This document shows positions 1 to 7,733 of a DNA stretch of 27,524 bases, piece by piece (position 1 is the stretch's first letter; each line of letters starts with the position of its first letter). The stretch is from an uncultured Oscillospiraceae bacterium (GTDB lineage Bacteria > Bacillota > Clostridia > Oscillospirales > Oscillospiraceae), in contig CAPGBJ010000059.1 in assembly GCA_948616425.1 (NCBI GenBank), positions 1 to 27,524 of the forward strand. Reading direction: 5' to 3'. The position numbers and the translations under genes are program-made. Below the pieces are notes generated by a model. That model saw only the letters and a program-made list of their open reading frames with translations. It was not told where the DNA came from and did not search any database.

Positions 1-873
1 GTGTCCAAAGACCTTCTTGGGCAGGGGCTCTCCCAGGCTCATGAGCATGGCGGGCCAGATGATGGAGTGGAAGCGGACAATCTCCTTGCCCACAAAGTGG
101 ACGTCGGCGGGCCAGAACGTCTCATAGTCGTGGTACTGGTCGTTGCCGTAGCCCAGGGCGGTGATATAGTTGGACAGGGCGTCCACCCACACGTAGACCA
201 CGTGGCCGGGGTCGAAGTCCACCGGGATGCCCCAGGTGAAGGAGGTGCGGGAGACGCACAGGTCCTCCAGGCCGGGCTTGATGAAGTTGTTCACCATCTC
301 GTTCACCCGGGAGCGGGGCTCCAGAAAGTCGGTGTCCTCCAGCAGGTGCTGAATCCTGTCGGCGTACTTGGACAGCTTGAAGAAGTAGGCCTCCTCCTCC
401 GCGTCCTGCACCTCCCGGCCGCAGTCGGGGCACTTGCCGTCCACCAGCTGGCTCTCCGTCCAGAAGGACTCGCAGGGCTTGCAGTACTTGCCCACGTACT
501 TGCCCTTGTAGATGTCCCCGTTGTCGTGCATCTTCTTAAAGATTTTCTGGATGGCGCAGACGTGGTAGTCGTCGGTGGTGCGAATGAAGCGGTCGTTGGA
601 AATGTTCATCAGCTTCCACAGGTCCAGGATGCCCCGGTCCCCCTGGACGATGTTGTCCACAAACTGCTGGGGAGTGACGCCCGCCTCCCGGGCCTTGTCC
701 TCAATCTTCTGGCCGTGCTCGTCGGTGCCGGTGAGGAACATCACGTCATAGCCGGCCAGCCGCTTATACCGGGCCATGGCGTCGGTGGCCACGGTGCAGT
801 AGGTGTGGCCGATGTGCAGCTTGTCGCTGGGGTAATAGATGGGTGTGGTGATATAAAAACGTCTTTTTTCCAT
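1..873 (-). CDS. metG: Methionine-tRNA ligase, N-terminal part (cut by window edge)
   Basis: This is the first 291 codons of methionyl-tRNA synthetase, the cytoplasmic enzyme that charges tRNA-Met; the rest lies beyond the left edge. The protein opens MEKRRFYITTPIYYPSDKLH and carries the class I HIGH signature as HIGH within KLHIGHTY (about residues 18-25), then TGTDEHGQK, and a zinc-type knuckle with CKPC and CPDC pairs around residues 130-150. The visible end reads KKVFGH, which directly precedes the KMSKS half of the enzyme in the family. The ATG at 873 follows an AAGGGAGAG ribosome site. The neighbour upstream on the same strand is a membrane protein gene 131 bp away. Identification is secure; only completeness is unknown. 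Confidence 0.96.
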   Translation of the reverse strand, partial: MEKRRFYITTPIYYPSDKLHIGHTYCTVATDAMARYKRLAGYDVMFLTGTDEHGQKIEDKAREAGVTPQQFVDNIVQGDRGILDLWKLMNISNDRFIRTTDDYHVCAIQKIFKKMHDNGDIYKGKYVGKYCKPCESFWTESQLVDGKCPDCGREVQDAEEEAYFFKLSKYADRIQHLLEDTDFLEPRSRVNEMVNNFIKPGLEDLCVSRTSFTWGIPVDFDPGHVVYVWVDALSNYITALGYGNDQYHDYETFWPADVHFVGKEIVRFHSIIWPAMLMSLGEPLPKKVFGH

Positions 874-974
874 GGTAACGCTCTCCCTTTTCACAATTTT
901 TGCGGGGCACAATGTCCCCGTTAGGCCGTCTGCCCGGGGATGGCGGCGGGACCTGCACTCTACAGGGATATTTT

Positions 975-1000
975 GTAGGGGCGGCCGCATACCGCCCCGA
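975..1000 (+). repeat. GTAGGGGCG-type intergenic palindrome, copy 1
   Basis: The sequence GTAGGGGCGG, a short spacer and CCGCCCCGA form a perfect 7-bp stem (978-984 with 992-998). It sits between metG and the membrane gene. Five more short palindromes starting or ending with GTAGGG occur in other intergenic gaps of this window, so this looks like a dispersed REP-like element. Confidence 0.6.
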
Positions 1001-1004
1001 TCCG

Positions 1005-1859
1005 TCACTCCGCTTCTTCCTCCTCTGGGGGAGGCATTCGCCCCACCAGCCGTTTGGGCCTGGGCGGTCCAAAGAGGGCGCGCAGCAGCGCGTGGGCGAA
1101 GGTCAGCGCGGACAGAGAGAAAGCCAGCAGGGCGGCGGCGGTAAACAGGTCCGGTCGGTCCGCCAGAGAAATCAGTCCCAGTACCGGCCCCAACAGAGCG
1201 AACAACAGGGCCCTCTGGCGGCACAGGCGGCCAAAAAGGAATCCGGCAACATAGTAGTGGGCCAGGGTGAGCAGGCAGACGGCGGCCAGCTGGAAGCCGT
1301 ATTTCATCAGCACCGGCTGTGTCCCGGTCCTCAAATGGGAAGCAAAGAGCCAGACCACTCCGGCCAGAGCGGGGAAGGGCGCCAGCCAACAGGCGGCATC
1401 GTCCAGTTTTTCCCGATAGGCCATCTTTCCCATCAGAAGGACGCCCAGCCCGGCGGGGATACACAGCAGGCCGGTGAGCAGCTGGGTGACGGGGCTGGAG
1501 AGCTGGTACAGTTCTGGCGCGCTCCGCCACAGCTGGAATTGGACCAATCCGTCCCGCAGCCCCAGTGCTCCGGCCGCTAGGAGGAGGAGTCCGGCCGCGG
1601 TCAAGGCGGTCATCTGTCCGGCCTCAGGCCAGCCGAAGGCGGGCAGGTAGTCGTCAGGCCCCTTTTTGTGGCGCACCAGCAGCAGAAATGTCAGGGCTAT
1701 CAGAGCGATCAGCCCCAGCAGGAGATAGGTGGCCGGCGCGCCGTGGACAAACAGCCCCGTCTCGGGCACATAGGCGCAGGACAGCTGCCACCGCCGGAGA
1801 AAGAAGCCGGCCACACCTCCGGCCACAGACAAGGCGGGCAGCGCAATGTCTCTTCTCAT
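1005..1859 (-). CDS. Polytopic membrane protein of unknown function
   Basis: I do not recognise this 284-aa protein. It contains roughly seven hydrophobic segments (for example around the LLLGLIALIALTFLLLV and LLTGLLCIPAGLGVLLMG stretches) and a charged tail rich in proline and glutamate (PPPEEEEAE), so it is an integral membrane protein. The start was placed at the ATG at 1859, because GAGAGGA lies about nine bases before it; an upstream ATG at 1877 would overlap that ribosome site and has a weaker one of its own. A sigma-A-like promoter lies at 1913-1941. It is followed by metG on the same strand, with no clear poly-T terminator between them. No catalytic motif is visible. Confidence 0.75.
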   Translation of the reverse strand: MRRDIALPALSVAGGVAGFFLRRWQLSCAYVPETGLFVHGAPATYLLLGLIALIALTFLLLVRHKKGPDDYLPAFGWPEAGQMTALTAAGLLLLAAGALGLRDGLVQFQLWRSAPELYQLSSPVTQLLTGLLCIPAGLGVLLMGKMAYREKLDDAACWLAPFPALAGVVWLFASHLRTGTQPVLMKYGFQLAAVCLLTLAHYYVAGFLFGRLCRQRALLFALLGPVLGLISLADRPDLFTAAALLAFSLSALTFAHALLRALFGPPRPKRLVGRMPPPEEEEAE

Positions 1860-1912
1860 TGCACAAGTTCCTCTCATTGGGAAAGTATTCCTTAGTGTCT
1901 ATAATGTAAGCT

Positions 1913-1941
1913 ATCATATACCAGGCGAGGGAAAAAATCAA
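1913..1941 (-). promoter_or_regulatory. Sigma-A-like promoter for the 1859-1005 membrane gene
   Basis: On the minus strand TTGATT (1936-1941) and TATGAT (1913-1918) are separated by exactly 17 bp, about 55 bp before the chosen start codon. Confidence 0.55.
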
Positions 1942-1963
1942 CTTCTTTATCAAACTGCCTGTC

Positions 1964-1998
1964 GGCCCTGTTCCAGTCGATCCCGCCCCCACAGGGCC
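1964..1998 (-). terminator. Stem-loop after the 102-aa membrane gene
   Basis: GGCCCTGT (1964-1971) and ACAGGGCC (1991-1998) form an 8-bp perfect stem with a 19-nt GC-rich loop, 20 bp beyond the stop of the gene at 2019. There is no clean T-run after it in the minus direction, so termination is only plausible. Confidence 0.35.
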
Positions 1999-2018
1999 AA
2001 GACAAGTCCTGCCCCTTC

Positions 2019-2327
2019 CTACAGCCTTGGCCCCTTCTTCAAATTGTCGCGGTCCTTTTTCCGTCCGAACTGGATCCAAAGCGCGAGTATCAGCAGGACG
2101 GCGCCCATCACGGTACACAGACCGCTGGCAAAGTCGGAGAGGAGGTGATTGGCATAGAGGAGGGAGGAGAGGGCCAGGAAGATCAAATCGCCGTACAGCA
2201 GGGCGCGGGCAGTGGGGTCCAAACGTTTCTTGGCGCGGTCCTTCTCCTCGGCCAGCTTCTCCTGTTCCATCTGCCGCTTGATGTCCACCGTGCGGCTGTG
2301 TTGACGCTTTTTATTTTTCTTCGCCAT
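2019..2327 (-). CDS. Small two-helix membrane protein, unknown
   Basis: This 102-aa protein has a basic, lysine- and arginine-rich N-terminus (residues 1-38, MAKKNKKRQHSR and following, probably cytoplasmic and partly coiled), then two hydrophobic helices (about residues 44-63 and 68-88) and a short basic tail. The ribosome site AAAGGAG is eight bases before the ATG and lies just past the mnmA stop codon, so the gene is the second cistron of an mnmA operon (12-bp gap). I do not recognise a family; similar short basic-head membrane proteins are common hypothetical proteins in clostridia. A role tied to tRNA thiolation is not supported by anything in the sequence. Confidence 0.7.
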   Translation of the reverse strand: MAKKNKKRQHSRTVDIKRQMEQEKLAEEKDRAKKRLDPTARALLYGDLIFLALSSLLYANHLLSDFASGLCTVMGAVLLILALWIQFGRKKDRDNLKKGPRL

Positions 2328-2339
2328 TGCGCGCTCCTT

Positions 2340-3395
2340 TCAGTCGGGGATACTGGTTACAATACGTGCCCCCCCCACCACCAGGTCCCCATCATAGAGG
2401 ACCACCGTCTGTCCCGGGGTAATGGCCCGCTGGGGCTGATCGAAGGTGAGGCGGAGGGTGTCTTCTCCGGTCTGCTCCGCGGTGCAGGGCTGTTCCGCCA
2501 TGCGGTAGCGTATTTTGGCCCAAAGCCGGACGGGACCATCCAGCCTCCCACAGGGGATCAGATTCAGCCCGTCCGCCTCCAGGGTCCGGGCAAAGAGGCC
2601 GGCGTTGTCCGACAGGACCACCGTATTTTCTCCGGGGCGGACCTCCTTTACATACAGTCGTCCCCGGTTAGAGGACACCCCCAGTCCCCGCCGCTGGCCC
2701 ACGGTGTAGTCGATGATACCCCTGTGCCGACCCAGCGGAGTCCCATCCTCGTGCAGGAAGGGGCCAGAGGGGTAGTCACGCCCGGTGTGCTGGCGGATGA
2801 ACGCGCCGTAGTCCCCGTCGGGGATGAAGCAGATGTCCTGGCTGTCCTCCCTTTGGGCGGCGGCCAGGCCGGCTTCGCTGGCCATGGCGCGGACCTCCTC
2901 CTTGGACAGCCCTCCCAGGGGGAACAGGGCCCGGGACAGCTGCTCCTGGGTGAGCATGGCCAGCACATAGCTCTGATCCTTGTCCAGTCGGGCCGCCTTG
3001 CGCAGCAGCCAGCGGCCGGAACTGTGGTCCACCCGGGCGTAATGGCCTGTAGCCAGACTGCCGCAGCCCAGCGCCTGGGCCACCTGAAGAAGGGCGCCAA
3101 ATTTTATTGTCCGGTTGCACCCCACACAGGGATTCGGGGTGCGGCCCCTCTCATATTCGGCAATGAAGGGCGCTACCACTCCAGCCTGAAACTCCTGGCG
3201 CATATCCAGTGTCTGGTGGGGGAAGCCCAGCTGACGGGCGGCGGCGGCGGCATCGGCTGCCGCCCTGTCCGCCCCCCCGGAGTCGGAGAGGCACAGGGTG
3301 AGCCCTAGCAGCTGCCTCCCCTCCCGCTGGAGAAGGAGAGCGGCAGCGCAGCTGTCCACTCCGCCGCTCATGGCGACAGCGGTTTGTTTTGTCAT
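2340..3395 (-). CDS. mnmA: tRNA-specific 2-thiouridylase MnmA
   Basis: A 351-aa MnmA, the cytoplasmic enzyme that adds sulfur to U34 of Lys, Glu and Gln tRNAs using ATP and a persulfide relay. The PP-loop SGGVDS is at residues 10-15, the first catalytic cysteine motif NPCVGCNR at 88-95 (Cys93 aligns with the family nucleophile), ATGHYAR at about 115-121, DKDQSYVL at 138-145, and the second cysteine in SQDICF (Cys189). The ATG at 3395 was chosen over an upstream in-frame start at 3443 because GGAGGT lies five bases before it and the family begins with a short basic lead into the PP-loop. An extra cysteine (Cys90) makes a CxxC with Cys93, as in some clostridial homologs. Its own promoter is at 3434-3462. 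Confidence 0.95.
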   Translation of the reverse strand: MTKQTAVAMSGGVDSCAAALLLQREGRQLLGLTLCLSDSGGADRAAADAAAAARQLGFPHQTLDMRQEFQAGVVAPFIAEYERGRTPNPCVGCNRTIKFGALLQVAQALGCGSLATGHYARVDHSSGRWLLRKAARLDKDQSYVLAMLTQEQLSRALFPLGGLSKEEVRAMASEAGLAAAQREDSQDICFIPDGDYGAFIRQHTGRDYPSGPFLHEDGTPLGRHRGIIDYTVGQRRGLGVSSNRGRLYVKEVRPGENTVVLSDNAGLFARTLEADGLNLIPCGRLDGPVRLWAKIRYRMAEQPCTAEQTGEDTLRLTFDQPQRAITPGQTVVLYDGDLVVGGARIVTSIPD

Positions 3396-3433
3396 AGAGA
3401 CCTCCATGGGCATTTTGCTGAAAATTTTTCTAA

Positions 3434-3462
3434 AGTATACCACATTTCCTCCGCCCTGGCAA
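3434..3462 (-). promoter_or_regulatory. Sigma-A-like promoter for mnmA
   Basis: On the minus strand TTGCCA (3457-3462) and TATACT (3434-3439) are separated by 17 bp, about 40 bp before the mnmA start codon. Confidence 0.65.
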
Positions 3463-3510
3463 CCGAAACCCTTGAGACAGGCGGAAAAGAGGGAACCAAA
3501 GGGGGAGAAT

Positions 3511-3563
3511 ACATCTTGTATTATCTCCGAAGTTTATTCCGAAAGCTCCACAAGATGTTGTAG
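3511..3563. promoter_or_regulatory. Candidate operator upstream of nrdD (inverted repeat, partial NrdR-box likeness)
   Basis: ACATCTTGT (3511-3519) and ACAAGATGT (3550-3558) are perfect 9-bp inverted copies. The right copy lies in CCACAAGATGTTGTAG (3548-3563), which matches 11 of 16 positions of a generic NrdR box (ACACAATATATTGTGT) and overlaps the -35 region of nrdD. The spacing of the two copies (39 bp centre to centre) is longer than the usual three-turn NrdR spacing, so assignment to NrdR is tentative. Confidence 0.35.
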
Positions 3564-3589
3564 ACAAAGGGGGAGGGATGTGCTATAAT
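3561..3589 (+). promoter_or_regulatory. Promoter of the nrdD operon
   Basis: TAGACA (3561-3566), 17 bp, then TATAAT (3584-3589) preceded by TGC, giving an extended -10. The ~80-nt leader that follows is GC-rich and can fold (GCCGG with CCGGC near 3608-3627; CCCC with GGGG near 3633-3644). Confidence 0.7.
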
Positions 3590-3674
3590 TCCCCATGCGC
3601 CTATAAGCCGGGGGTCCGCCTCCGGCAGAAAATATCCCCCTTCGGGGCCTTTTACCAATGAGAGGAGAACAGGA

Positions 3675-5801
3675 ATGAAGGTTATCAAACGAGACGGCAC
3701 CAGTGTGGACTACGACCGCAGTAAGATCGTGATCGCCATCGAGAAAGCCAACGCCGAGGTGCCCGAGGCCGATCGGCTCGGCCGGGAGGACATCGACGCC
3801 ATTATAGACAGTATCGAGGCCCAGAAGCGCCAGCGCATTTTGGTGGAGGACATCCAGGATCTGGTAGAACAGGGGCTGGTGGAGCGCAACAAGTTCTACC
3901 TGGCCAAGACCTATATCATCTACCGCTATAACCGGGCTCTGGTGCGAAAGGCCAATACCACTGACGAGTCCATCCTGGCTCTGCTGCGCAACGAGAACAA
4001 GGAACTGGCCGAGGAGAACTCCAACAAGAACACCATGATTGCCGCCACCCAGCGGGACTACATCGCCGGCGAGGTGAGCCGGGACCTGACCCGGCGCATC
4101 CTCCTGCCCGAGCACATCTCCAAGGCCCACGACGAGGGGACCATCCACTTCCACGACGCGGACTACTTCGTCCAGCCCATCTTCAACTGCTGCCTGATCA
4201 ACATCGGCGACATGCTGGAGAATGGCACCGTGATGAACGGCAAGCTCATCGAGAGTCCCAAGACCTTCCAGGTGGCCTGTACCATCACCACTCAGATTAT
4301 CGCCTGCGTGGCCTCCAACCAGTACGGCGGCCAGAGCGTGGATCTGCGCCATCTGGGCAAATACCTGCGCCGCAGCCGGGAGAAGTTCAAGGCCCACATC
4401 TCCTACGAGTGCGCCGGCAAGGTGGACGAGGAGACCATGGACCGGCTGGTGATGGACCAGCTCAAGTGCGAGCTGAAAAACGGGGTGCAGACCCTGCAAT
4501 ACCAGATCAACACCCTGATGACCACCAACGGTCAGTCCCCCTTTGTCACCCTCTTCCTCAACCTTCAGGAGGATGACCCCTATGTGGAAGAGAACGCCAT
4601 GATTATCCAGGAGGTCCTCCGCCAGCGGCTGGAGGGGATCAAGAATGAGAAGGGGGTTTTCATCACCCCCGCCTTTCCCAAGCTGGTCTATGTGTTGGAC
4701 GAGCACAACTGCCTCAAGGGGGGCAAGTACGACTACCTCACCGAACTGGCCGTCCAGTGCTCCGCCAAGCGGATGTACCCCGACTACATCTCCGCCAAGA
4801 AGATGCGGGAGAATTACCAGGGCAACGTCTTCTCCCCCATGGGATGCCGGTCCTTCCTGGCTCCCTGGAAGGATGAGAAGGGCGGCTACAAGTTTGAGGG
4901 CCGGTTCAACCAGGGGGTGGTCTCCCTGAACCTGCCCCAGATCGGCATCCTGGCCAATGGGGACGAGGAGAAGTTCTGGAAGCTGCTGGAAGAGCGGCTG
5001 AGCCTGTGCTTTGAGGCCATCATGTGCCGACACAACGCCCTGAAAAAGGTGAGGTCCGACTCCTCCCCCATCCACTGGCAGTACGGCGCCATCGCCCGCC
5101 TGCCCAAGGGGGCCTCTATCGAGCCTCTGCTCTACGGCGGCTACTCCTCCATCTCCTTGGGGTACATCGGCCTGTATGAGCTGACCAAGCTGATCAAGGG
5201 GGTCAGCCACACCCAGGAGGGCGGCACTGAATTCGCCCTGGCGGTGATGAACCGGCTGCGGAAAGCCTGCGACGACTGGAAGGCGGAAACCAACATCGGT
5301 TTCGCTCTGTATGGCACCCCCGCCGAGTCCCTGTGCTACCGCTTTGCCCGCATCGACAAGGAACGCTTCGGCACCATCCCAGACGTCACCGATAAGGGCT
5401 ACTACACCAACAGCTACCATGTGGATGTGCGGGAGAAGATCGACGCCTTCGATAAGTTCACCTTTGAAAGCCAGTTCCAGCGCATCTCCACTGGCGGGTG
5501 CATCTCCTATGTGGAGATCCCCAATATGCGCCACAACCTGGAGGCCCTAAAGGATGTGGTCCGGTTCATCTACGACAACATCCAGTACGCCGAGTTCAAC
5601 ACCAAGAGCGACTACTGCCAGTGCTGCGGCTTTGACGGAGAGATTGAGATCAACGAGGAGTTCCACTGGGAGTGCCCGGTGTGCCACAACACCGATCAGT
5701 CCAAAATGAACGTCACCCGCCGCACCTGCGGCTATCTGGGGGAAAATTTCTGGAATGTGGGTAAGACCAAGGAGATCAAAGCCAGGGTGCTGCATCTGTA
5801 A
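3675..5801 (+). CDS. nrdD: Anaerobic ribonucleoside-triphosphate reductase NrdD
   Basis: A full-length 708-aa class III ribonucleotide reductase, which makes dNTPs without oxygen using a glycyl radical. Residues 1 to about 90 are the ATP-cone allosteric domain (MKVIKRDGTSVDYDRSKI). The catalytic barrel contains the FNCCLINIGD stretch (Cys172/Cys173). The C-terminus carries the zinc site, CQCC (648-651) and CPVC (667-670), then RRTCGYLG with the radical glycine expected at Gly686, 22 residues before the end. The ATG at 3675 has AGAGGAG before it. It heads an operon with a YcxB-like gene and the activase nrdG, and it is divergent from mnmA. Every key residue of the family that I can check is present. 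Confidence 0.97.
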   Translation: MKVIKRDGTSVDYDRSKIVIAIEKANAEVPEADRLGREDIDAIIDSIEAQKRQRILVEDIQDLVEQGLVERNKFYLAKTYIIYRYNRALVRKANTTDESILALLRNENKELAEENSNKNTMIAATQRDYIAGEVSRDLTRRILLPEHISKAHDEGTIHFHDADYFVQPIFNCCLINIGDMLENGTVMNGKLIESPKTFQVACTITTQIIACVASNQYGGQSVDLRHLGKYLRRSREKFKAHISYECAGKVDEETMDRLVMDQLKCELKNGVQTLQYQINTLMTTNGQSPFVTLFLNLQEDDPYVEENAMIIQEVLRQRLEGIKNEKGVFITPAFPKLVYVLDEHNCLKGGKYDYLTELAVQCSAKRMYPDYISAKKMRENYQGNVFSPMGCRSFLAPWKDEKGGYKFEGRFNQGVVSLNLPQIGILANGDEEKFWKLLEERLSLCFEAIMCRHNALKKVRSDSSPIHWQYGAIARLPKGASIEPLLYGGYSSISLGYIGLYELTKLIKGVSHTQEGGTEFALAVMNRLRKACDDWKAETNIGFALYGTPAESLCYRFARIDKERFGTIPDVTDKGYYTNSYHVDVREKIDAFDKFTFESQFQRISTGGCISYVEIPNMRHNLEALKDVVRFIYDNIQYAEFNTKSDYCQCCGFDGEIEINEEFHWECPVCHNTDQSKMNVTRRTCGYLGENFWNVGKTKEIKARVLHL

Positions 5802-5872
5802 GTGATTTTCAGTAGGAGGCGGCGCTCCAGGCCGTCCCCTGCTGTGTCTTCTTGACTGGGAGATGATTTGCA

Positions 5873-6391
5873 ATGGACCAATACCGCACCTCGGGCGTCA
5901 TTGACGAGGCCACTATGAAGGAGATAATAGGGATTTTTATTCCCGCTTGGTACCGCAGGCTGACCGGGACCTGCTGCGTGATTTGCCTGTTGCTGTCCCT
6001 TTTCTTTGGCCTTAGCGTGAAAAAAGTTGGATTTACCTGCTTCTTCCTGGTATCCGCGGCGCTGTTTGACAGCTATCCCGCAATTCACCGCCGCCGCTAT
6101 TATAAGATGGCCATAGCCCGCATGAGCGAGCAGGCCGGTTCCCTGTCCATCCGACAGGAGAGCTTTTTTAACGTGGACGGCCTTGCGGTCCACAGCCTGG
6201 AGACTGACGGCTCTATCCTGCTTCACTATGACACGCTCGCCTTTGTCCGGGAGAGCAGGCACTACTATACTGTGATGACCAAGGGGCAGCAGTTTACGCT
6301 GATCTTCAAAAACGACTTGAACGACGAGCAGAAACGGAACTTTCTACCCGACCTGAAACAGCGCTGCCCCAAACTCAAAGTCAGAAAATGA
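5873..6391 (+). CDS. YcxB-like two-helix membrane protein inside the nrd operon
   Basis: This 172-aa protein has a short cytoplasmic head, two adjacent hydrophobic helices (about residues 30-48 and 51-68, CCVICLLLSLFFGL and VGFTCFFLVSAALF), and a soluble C-terminal half ending in charged residues. Helix pair plus a beta-rich tail with the HYDTLAFVRESRHYYTVMT stretch is the pattern of YcxB-like C-terminal domain proteins, a family of unknown function. A GGGAG ribosome site precedes the ATG. It lies 71 bp after nrdD and 13 bp before nrdG, so it should be co-transcribed with both. nrdD and nrdG are usually adjacent, so its position is odd. The family match is by eye and moderate. Confidence 0.75.
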   Translation: MDQYRTSGVIDEATMKEIIGIFIPAWYRRLTGTCCVICLLLSLFFGLSVKKVGFTCFFLVSAALFDSYPAIHRRRYYKMAIARMSEQAGSLSIRQESFFNVDGLAVHSLETDGSILLHYDTLAFVRESRHYYTVMTKGQQFTLIFKNDLNDEQKRNFLPDLKQRCPKLKVRK

Positions 6392-6404
6392 GACGGTGAT
6401 TTTT

Positions 6405-6923
6405 ATGAACTACGCCGATATTAAAAAGGTGGACGTGGCCAACGGCCCTGGGGTACGGGTATCCCTGTTTGTGTCGGGCTGCACCCACCGATGTGAGGAG
6501 TGCTTCAATCCAGAGACCTGGGACTTTTCTTATGGCGCCCCCTTTGGGGCGGCGGAGGTGGAAAAAATCCTCAGCCTGCTCTCGCCGGACCACATCCGGG
6601 GGCTGTCCCTGCTGGGGGGCGAACCATTCGAGCCGGAGAACCAGGGGGCGGTGCTGGAGTTGGTGACGCAGGTCAGAGAAAAACTGCCTGAAAAGACCAT
6701 CTGGTGCTACTCCGGCTACCGCTTCGAGGAACTGGCTGCCGGCAGCGTAGGAGACCACAGCCGAAAGTTGCTGGAGGGGATAGACGTGCTGGTAGACGGC
6801 CCCTTTGTCCTGTCGAAAAAGGACCTGGGCCTGCGCTTCCGGGGCTCCTCCAACCAGCGGATTATCCAGGTGTCCCCCTCGCTGGAGACGGGAGAGATTC
6901 ACTTGGCCGGTGAATATATGTAA
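6405..6923 (+). CDS. nrdG: Anaerobic ribonucleotide reductase activating protein NrdG
   Basis: A 172-aa radical-SAM activase that installs the glycyl radical on NrdD. The N-terminus reads MNYADIKKVDVANGPGVRVS, followed by the cluster-binding C-x3-C-x2-C (Cys26, Cys30, Cys33 in CTHRCEECFN). The downstream GGEPFEPEN is the family GGE motif that helps bind SAM. The start at 6405 is preferred to an in-frame GTG at 6396, because the protein then begins as the family does and GGTGA sits five bases before it, although the ribosome site is weak and translation may depend on the preceding gene. It is the last gene before a strong terminator. Confidence 0.95.
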   Translation: MNYADIKKVDVANGPGVRVSLFVSGCTHRCEECFNPETWDFSYGAPFGAAEVEKILSLLSPDHIRGLSLLGGEPFEPENQGAVLELVTQVREKLPEKTIWCYSGYRFEELAAGSVGDHSRKLLEGIDVLVDGPFVLSKKDLGLRFRGSSNQRIIQVSPSLETGEIHLAGEYM

Positions 6924-6931
6924 AAAAATAG

Positions 6932-6971
6932 CGCCCATATTCCGCGCGCTCGTCGGAATATGGGCGTTTTT
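6932..6971. terminator. Bidirectional Rho-independent terminator after nrdG
   Basis: A perfect 13-bp stem (6932-6944 with 6954-6966, CGCCCATATTCCG) is followed by TTTTT on the plus strand and preceded by an A-run, which gives a T-run on the minus strand. It separates nrdG from the converging XRE gene. Confidence 0.92.
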
Positions 6972-6988
6972 CCATGGGGAAACCCCGC

Positions 6989-7630
6989 TCAGCTGTCCCC
7001 CTTTCTGCCGCCCTTCCACAGCACAAAGGCCAGAATCAGCCCAGCGATGACCCCCAAGATGCCGATGATCATGATAAGATTGCTGATGCCCAAAAATACC
7101 CCCTGGATCTCGGAGAGTGGGGAGCTGTGCGGCACGACTCCCAGCGCCTCCATCACGGCGTCTTCCATCTCCGGAGGACCGCTATATGTCCAGCCGCCCA
7201 CAGGGCCTCCAAAACTGCCCATTATCCGGTTGGAGGCGGTAAACATTCTGCCAAACGCCCACCGAGCGGCAGTCCCCATCAGGGCCACCCCCGCCCCCTG
7301 AAGGGCGATGTAGATGCCGGCCAGCCAGCCCCACCGGCGGGCCATTCTGCCGATGATGCCAGGCAGACTGGAGCCGGGCGGCGGGTCGGCCGGGCCGCCC
7401 TCCTGGGCCGGGGGAGCCACGGGCTCCGGCTGCTCCGCATCGTTCAGCAGGTGGTCGGTGGTGACGCCAAAGGCCTTTGCCAGGGCCACCAGCTTGTTGA
7501 TGTCAGGCGTCGCCTCACCCAGCTCCCATTTGCTCACCGCCTGGCGGGAGACCCCCGTCTGGGCGGCCAGTTCCTCTTGGGACAGCTTTCGGTCCCGGCG
7601 GTACCATGCGATTTTCTCATTTAGATTCAT
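6989..7630 (-). CDS. XRE-family regulator with membrane-anchored C-terminus
   Basis: This 213-aa protein starts with a Cro/C1-type helix-turn-helix (residues about 5-60), with the recognition segment TGVSRQAVSKWELGEATPD and the following LVALAKAFGVTTDHLL. A proline-rich linker leads to two hydrophobic segments, around GWLAGIYIALQGAGVALMG and LGISNLIMIIGILGVIAGLI. An HTH attached to membrane helices is a common Firmicute layout, thought to sense envelope state, but the signal is unknown here. The ATG at 7630 has AAGGGGGA eight bases before it. It lies downstream of and in the same direction as the SLH-GH25 wall hydrolase gene (103-bp gap), so it may share its transcript. The gene ends facing the nrdG terminator. 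Confidence 0.88.
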   Translation of the reverse strand: MNLNEKIAWYRRDRKLSQEELAAQTGVSRQAVSKWELGEATPDINKLVALAKAFGVTTDHLLNDAEQPEPVAPPAQEGGPADPPPGSSLPGIIGRMARRWGWLAGIYIALQGAGVALMGTAARWAFGRMFTASNRIMGSFGGPVGGWTYSGPPEMEDAVMEALGVVPHSSPLSEIQGVFLGISNLIMIIGILGVIAGLILAFVLWKGGRKGDS

Positions 7631-7711
7631 ATCGGTTCCCCCTTGTCAATGGATGTAAGACCAATGTATCAGACAAGGCGGTTGCGTTCCACCAGGAAGG
7701 GCTGGAAGTTT

Positions 7712-7730
7712 CCGCAACCGGCAGTTGCGG
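7712..7730 (-). terminator. Stem-loop directly after the SLH-GH25 gene
   Basis: CCGCAAC (7712-7718) and GTTGCGG (7724-7730) form a 7-bp stem with a 5-nt loop, 3 bp past the stop codon in the minus direction. A further GGTTGCG copy at 7679-7685 could form an alternative pairing. No T-run follows, so it may be a weak terminator or a transcript-end stabiliser. Confidence 0.4.
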
Positions 7731-7733
7731 CCC

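Noticed and set aside
1..924. A 307-codon plus-strand open frame covering the left edge
   Set aside because: The minus strand encodes methionyl-tRNA synthetase with HIGH and zinc motifs; the plus frame is its GC-rich shadow, low in complexity and lacking any family motif.
874..1004. Possible T-box leader upstream of metG
   Set aside because: The 131-bp gap lacks the TGGNACCGCG specifier-antiterminator motif and a terminator with T-run, and is too short for a normal T-box.
2145..3308. A 387-codon plus-strand open frame across mnmA
   Set aside because: It is antisense to MnmA, whose motifs are complete, and it starts without a proper ribosome site.
3534..5534. A 666-codon minus-strand open frame across nrdD
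   Set aside because: It is a reverse-frame shadow of the unmistakable NrdD protein, rich in G, V, L and H, with no ribosome site or family motif.
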